Origin: Clostridiaceae bacterium
Lineage (GTDB): Bacteria; Bacillota; Clostridia; DSM-8532
DNA length: 8,313 nt
Reading direction: 5' to 3'
Assembly: GCA_012842645.1 (NCBI GenBank)
Contig: DUSJ01000187.1
Span: 1 to 8,313 of the forward strand
In this document: one piece after another, positions 6,348 through 8,313 of the stretch
Position numbering within the stretch: the stretch's first letter is position 1
How the letters are laid out: each line of letters opens with the position of its first letter
Position numbers and translations under genes: made by a program
The notes under the pieces: generated by a model
What the model was told of the DNA's origin: nothing
Database searches by the model: none
The model's input: the letters and a program-made list of their open reading frames with translations, nothing else

Positions 6348-6376
6348 ACATCAGTAGGCGCAAAAATCTCATCCTG
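6339..6376. repeat. Inverted repeat overlapping the REP-like element, behind yjbQ
   Basis: CAGGATGA (6339–6346) and TCATCCTG (6369–6376) are perfect 8-base inverted repeats 22 bases apart. A second nested pair, GAGAT (6321–6325) and ATCTC (6366–6370), uses the same stretch. These compete with the compact hairpin at 6324–6344. The structure follows the canonical yjbQ stop by a few bases, so it may end or protect that mRNA, although it lacks a proper T tract after the stem. Confidence 0.5.
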
Positions 6377-6382
6377 TCCATA

Positions 6383-6781
6383 TTATGATTCCCTGATGAC
6401 CTTCACATAGTATTTGCGCGTCCTTGGGCCGTCAAACTCGCAGAAATAGATGCCCTGCCATGTTCCGAGAACAAGCCTGCCGTTTTCGATGAGAACCGTC
6501 TTGCTTGTCCCCACACAGCTTGATTTGAGATGGGCAGCGGAGTTGCCCTCCATGTGGCGGAACTCGTTCCTGTCGGGGAAAGCCTTGTTAAGGCCGACGA
6601 GAATGTCGTGTACCACGTCCGGGTCCGCATTCTCGTTTATGGTAATCCCGGCTGTCGTATGAGGGCAGTAGACTATGCAGATGCCGTTGGCAACGCCGGA
6701 CTTTGCAACCGCGTCCCGCACGTTGGAGGTTATATTATAAAGATTTTCCCTTTCAGTCCTGATGGTATACTCGTAAACCAT
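6383..6781 (-). CDS. yjbQ: YjbQ family protein (UPF0047; secondary thiamine-phosphate synthase type)
   Basis: A 132-residue cytoplasmic protein of the YjbQ/UPF0047 family, usual length 130–140. E. coli YjbQ has weak thiamine-phosphate synthase activity; the main role of the family is unclear. Conserved blocks are all present: HTTAGITINENADPDVVHD (41–59, with His41 and Glu50), EGNSAAHLKSSCVG (78–91, with His84), and LGTWQGIYFCEFDGPR (105–120). The open frame extends upstream to 6892, but I start at the ATG at 6781 because GGGAG lies 7 bases before it and homologues begin here; the upstream part is AT-rich leader. It appears to have its own promoter and is separated from the YteA-like gene by a terminator. 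Confidence 0.9.
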   Translation of the reverse strand: MVYEYTIRTERENLYNITSNVRDAVAKSGVANGICIVYCPHTTAGITINENADPDVVHDILVGLNKAFPDRNEFRHMEGNSAAHLKSSCVGTSKTVLIENGRLVLGTWQGIYFCEFDGPRTRKYYVKVIRES

Positions 6782-6813
6782 GGCATTACTCCCGAATGCT
6801 GTTTTTTTAAAAT

Positions 6814-6822
6814 ATTTTATCA
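6814..6822 (-). promoter_or_regulatory. Candidate extended -10 promoter of yjbQ
   Basis: On the minus strand, TG-A-TAAAAT (6822–6814) is an extended -10 element about 33 bases before the yjbQ ATG. No good -35 is visible: the position 17 bases upstream is T-only. It follows the terminator of the YteA-like gene, as expected for an independent promoter. Confidence 0.45.
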
Positions 6823-6827
6823 TAAGC

Positions 6828-6853
6828 TTTGATGTAAAAAACATACCATCAAA
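6828..6853. repeat. Inverted repeat just upstream of the yjbQ -10
   Basis: TTTGATG (6828–6834) and CATCAAA (6847–6853) are perfect 7-base inverted repeats separated by 12 A-rich bases. They cover the -35 region of the candidate yjbQ promoter, a good place for a regulator to bind. No known site type is recognised. Confidence 0.45.
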
Positions 6854-6921
6854 CCTGTTTTGCTTAAATTGCGGGATAAATGCAAAAAACATGGGAAAGA
6901 GAGGACTATTATCGATTAAAA

Positions 6922-6950
6922 TTAAACGCCTGTGAAATACAGGCGCTTAA
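6922..6950 (-). terminator. Intrinsic terminator of the YteA-like gene
   Basis: CGCCTGT (6927–6933) and ACAGGCG (6939–6945) pair around a 5-base loop, and TTAA arms extend the stem past one mismatch. On the minus strand the stem is followed by TTTAATTTTAAT, a broken T tract. The hairpin starts immediately after the TAA of the YteA-like gene. Confidence 0.7.
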
Positions 6951-7487
6951 TTATTCGCTGACTATCTCCCCGCCCCTGTCCTGGTGCGAGTCCGAAGAAC
7001 CGTATCTCATAAGGTCGTTGAACTGTTCTCCCTTCAGGCTGTCATTAAGGTCCGCGGATTTTATCACGCGCTCCTCGGACGGACGGAATTTTTTGCTGTC
7101 CTCCTTTATTTCGTCCATGAAAGCATCCTCCTCCCTGGCGCAGTCGATGCAAAGCTTCGCCCAGGGAATGAGTTCAAGCCTGCCGGGGTCGATATCCTTC
7201 CCGCATTTTTCACAGGTGCCGTAAGTACCGTTCCGGATTTTCTCAAGGGCCAGCTCTATTTCACGGATTTCGCGTTTCTCAAGCTGCTTGAGGCCCATTT
7301 GATGCTCCCTGTCGAACAGTTCGCTGGCAACTTCGGCAGGATGGTTGTCATAGGCGGACAACTCGCTGGAGCCGTGATTGTCGTTTTCGCCCAGAGTCAG
7401 GGTCTCCATATCGTCGACTATATCTTCATGCCTTTCCTTATGCTGTTCCAGCAGGTACCTGTAGTGGTTCATCATTTTTGCGTCCAT
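6951..7487 (-). CDS. yteA: YteA family sporulation protein (TraR/DksA C4 zinc finger)
   Basis: A 178-residue soluble protein. The N-terminal half is a predicted helical coiled coil with SELSAYDNHPAEVASELFDRE (41–61), a YteA hallmark. The DksA/TraR C4 zinc finger is CEKC (C92, C95) with LCIDCA (C113, C116). The tail RYGSSDSHQD (161–170) is also typical of the family. DksA proteins enter the RNA polymerase secondary channel in proteobacteria; B. subtilis YteA is annotated as sporulation-related with no defined mechanism, so a transcription role here is inference. The ATG at 7487 has GGAAGG 8 bases upstream. Two YjbQ-family genes flank it on the same strand. The leader holds a long perfect inverted repeat touching the ribosome site. 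Confidence 0.88.
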   Translation of the reverse strand: MDAKMMNHYRYLLEQHKERHEDIVDDMETLTLGENDNHGSSELSAYDNHPAEVASELFDREHQMGLKQLEKREIREIELALEKIRNGTYGTCEKCGKDIDPGRLELIPWAKLCIDCAREEDAFMDEIKEDSKKFRPSEERVIKSADLNDSLKGEQFNDLMRYGSSDSHQDRGGEIVSE

Positions 7488-7499
7488 AACTCATGCCTT

Positions 7500-7537
7500 C
7501 CGTCTGTGAAATCATAATCATAATATTTCACAGGCGG
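7500..7537 (-). promoter_or_regulatory. Long inverted repeat touching the yteA ribosome site
   Basis: CTGTGAAAT (7504–7512) and ATTTCACAG (7525–7533) are perfect 9-base arms separated by 12 AT-rich bases. Beyond one mismatch, three further pairs extend the stem to 7500 and 7537. The leftward mRNA would fold this just before the start codon, and the last two stem bases are the first two of the Shine–Dalgarno GGAAGG (7501–7496). It could be an operator or a leader hairpin that limits translation. Confidence 0.55.
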
Positions 7538-7700
7538 CCGCGAATAATTCACAATGTGGCGGGACGGGGTTGCTGCCGCACCTGGTTTATTCAATCTGCT
7601 GTTTAGCGTCGTGCCTGTATGTGATTTAAGCGGAGCACGGACAGCGGAGCGATAAATCGCTGCAGGCAACAGCCGCCGGAAGGCAATTATTCGATTCGGC
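7538..7700. other. Intergenic region between the UPF0047 gene and yteA
   Basis: About 160 bases without a credible gene. It holds one perfect palindrome, AGCGAT-AA-ATCGCT (7648–7661), and a GC-rich patch near 7555–7582 that could form a weak stem. I see no T run after these stems on the minus strand, so no clear terminator, and no promoter of standard sigma-A, E or K type for yteA. Read-through from the upstream gene is therefore possible. Confidence 0.5.
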
Positions 7701-8117
7701 TCACTCGCCGATAATCTTGACCAGTACACGTTTTTCACGCATGCCGTCATATTCGCCATAGAATATTTGCTCCCAGGGCCCGAAATCGAGCTTCCCGTTG
7801 GTTATGGCGACCACCACCTCGCGCCCCATGATCTGGCGTTTCAGGTGTGCGTCGGCGTTGTCCTCAAAGCCATTGTGGGCATACTGCGAATATGGCTTCT
7901 CGGGAGCCAGCTTTTCGAGCCATCTTTCAAAATCCGCATGCAGACCGGGTTCATCGTCGTTGATGAACACGCTTGCCGTGATATGCATCGCGTTCACCAG
8001 GACAAGACCTTCCCTGATGCCGCTTTCATTGACACACTTGGCTACCTCGGGAGTGATATTGATATACCCCCGCCTTGACGGATAATTGATTTTAAGCTCT
8101 TTTCGGTATGATTTCAT
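7701..8117 (-). CDS. Divergent YjbQ family (UPF0047) protein
   Basis: A 138-residue cytoplasmic protein of the same UPF0047 family as the gene at 6383, but clearly a different subfamily. It keeps the three blocks in order: [17 protein letters not shown] (43–59, His45), [13 protein letters not shown] (86–98, His91), and [24 protein letters not shown] (112–135). Differences include Asp53 where the canonical copy has Glu50 in the first block, an insertion near 60–85 with [10 protein letters not shown], and WEQ for WQG in the last block. The start ATG is preceded by AAGGCTGGTG, close to the anti-16S complement. Function is unknown; thiamine-phosphate synthase activity should not be assumed. It has its own promoter about 90 bases upstream. 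Confidence 0.85.
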   Translation of the reverse strand: MKSYRKELKINYPSRRGYINITPEVAKCVNESGIREGLVLVNAMHITASVFINDDEPGLHADFERWLEKLAPEKPYSQYAHNGFEDNADAHLKRQIMGREVVVAITNGKLDFGPWEQIFYGEYDGMREKRVLVKIIGE

Positions 8118-8153
8118 AATGACACCAGCCTTTTCTTATAAAATATCCTAATG

Positions 8154-8177
8154 TTATCGGGTATATAAAGCCGATAA
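8154..8177. repeat. Inverted repeat in the leader of the UPF0047 gene
   Basis: TTATCGG (8154–8160) and CCGATAA (8171–8177) are perfect 7-base inverted repeats with a 10-base AT-rich spacer. They lie between the promoter at 8203–8232 and the start codon at 8117, so they could be a downstream operator or a leader hairpin. No T tract follows on the minus strand. Confidence 0.5.
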
Positions 8178-8178
8178 T

Positions 8179-8190
8179 GTACTGTAGTAC
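8179..8190. repeat. Short palindrome near the transcription start of the UPF0047 gene
   Basis: GTACT-GT-AGTAC is a 12-base perfect inverted repeat lying at about +6 to +17 from the predicted start. Together with the neighbouring inverted repeat at 8154–8177 it makes this leader rich in symmetric sites. A regulator binding site is plausible but no family is recognised. Confidence 0.4.
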
Positions 8191-8202
8191 TATATTAATT
8201 AC

Positions 8203-8232
8203 ATAATAAGCAACAACCTGAAAGGCATTCAA
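8203..8232 (-). promoter_or_regulatory. Sigma-A type promoter of the UPF0047 gene
   Basis: On the minus strand, TTGAAT (8232–8227) and TATTAT (8208–8203) are 18 bases apart. Transcription would start near 8196, giving a leader of about 80 bases. The remaining bases to the window end (8233–8313) show no gene or clear signal. Confidence 0.55.
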
Positions 8233-8313
8233 GCGATTTCGCGAGGGGTCTGGAATCGGATGGATCATTTACAAAAGACAAAGAGATTGATAGTATTGCG
8301 TTATATCAGCTGG

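Noticed and set aside
6139..6357. Plus-strand frame of 72 codons over the glnS start and its promoter
   Set aside because: Its end is a translation of the REP-like repeat and the rest is antisense to glnS, so it is spurious.
6782..6892. 37-residue N-terminal extension of yjbQ in the same frame
   Set aside because: The region is AT-rich leader with an inverted repeat and a candidate promoter; family members start at the ATG at 6781, which has a good ribosome site.
6927..7536. A shared 13-base word (CGCCTGTGAAATA) in opposite orientation on either side of yteA, suggesting an inserted cassette
   Set aside because: About one inverted or direct 13-base match is expected by chance in a window this size, and each copy is already explained as part of a terminator or a leader hairpin.
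7472..7759. A 95-codon minus-strand frame between the UPF0047 gene and yteA
   Set aside because: It overlaps both real genes, has no ribosome site at its start, low-complexity composition and no family resemblance.
1..8313. CRISPR array, phage, insertion sequence or defence system
   Set aside because: No regularly spaced direct repeats, transposase or integrase motifs, or defence-type domains were seen on either strand; all larger genes are accounted for by known families.

Overview
The window looks like ordinary chromosomal DNA from an endospore-forming member of the Clostridia or a close relative (Firmicutes/Bacillota). The evidence is the conserved order mazG – rqcP – yabP – yabQ – divIC, known from Bacillus and Clostridia, together with a YteA-type zinc-finger sporulation protein, a DUF6062 protein, strong AGGAGG-type ribosome sites and a typical low-GC Gram-positive L-lactate dehydrogenase. 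Base composition is fairly balanced, so this is not an AT-extreme Clostridium. I cannot name the genus.

Layout. At the left edge is the 5' part of a minus-strand tRNA gene (probably tRNA-Met) with an almost ideal promoter. Reading right (224–3409) are a DUF6062 protein, MazG, RqcP, YabP, YabQ and DivIC. A hairpin at the end of rqcP and a good sigma-E-type promoter before yabP split this run into a housekeeping part (DUF6062, mazG, rqcP) and a sporulation part (yabP, yabQ). divIC has its own extended -10 promoter and ends in a strong terminator. Reading left (8117 back to 3458) are a UPF0047/YjbQ-like protein, the YteA-like protein, a second and canonical YjbQ, glutaminyl-tRNA synthetase and L-lactate dehydrogenase. 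Most of these look like single-gene units. Terminators are visible after the YteA-like gene and after glnS, and promoters before glnS and both YjbQ genes.

How the genes fit together. The rightward block combines nucleotide-pool cleaning (MazG), rescue of stalled 50S subunits (RqcP), spore coat/cortex assembly (YabP, YabQ) and the divisome (DivIC). The leftward block is metabolic and translational: Gln-tRNA charging, pyruvate/lactate redox balance, and two YjbQ-family proteins of uncertain role around a sporulation-associated zinc-finger protein.

I found no phage, transposase, CRISPR or defence genes and no clear new system. The points most worth a second look are the sigma-E promoter before yabP, the terminator whose loop holds the rqcP stop codon, a VILSEAKDL-type intergenic repeat touching the glnS promoter, two divergent YjbQ paralogues around the YteA-like gene, and several perfect inverted repeats in the leaders of the leftward genes. 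No gene-free stretch exceeds 300 bases.
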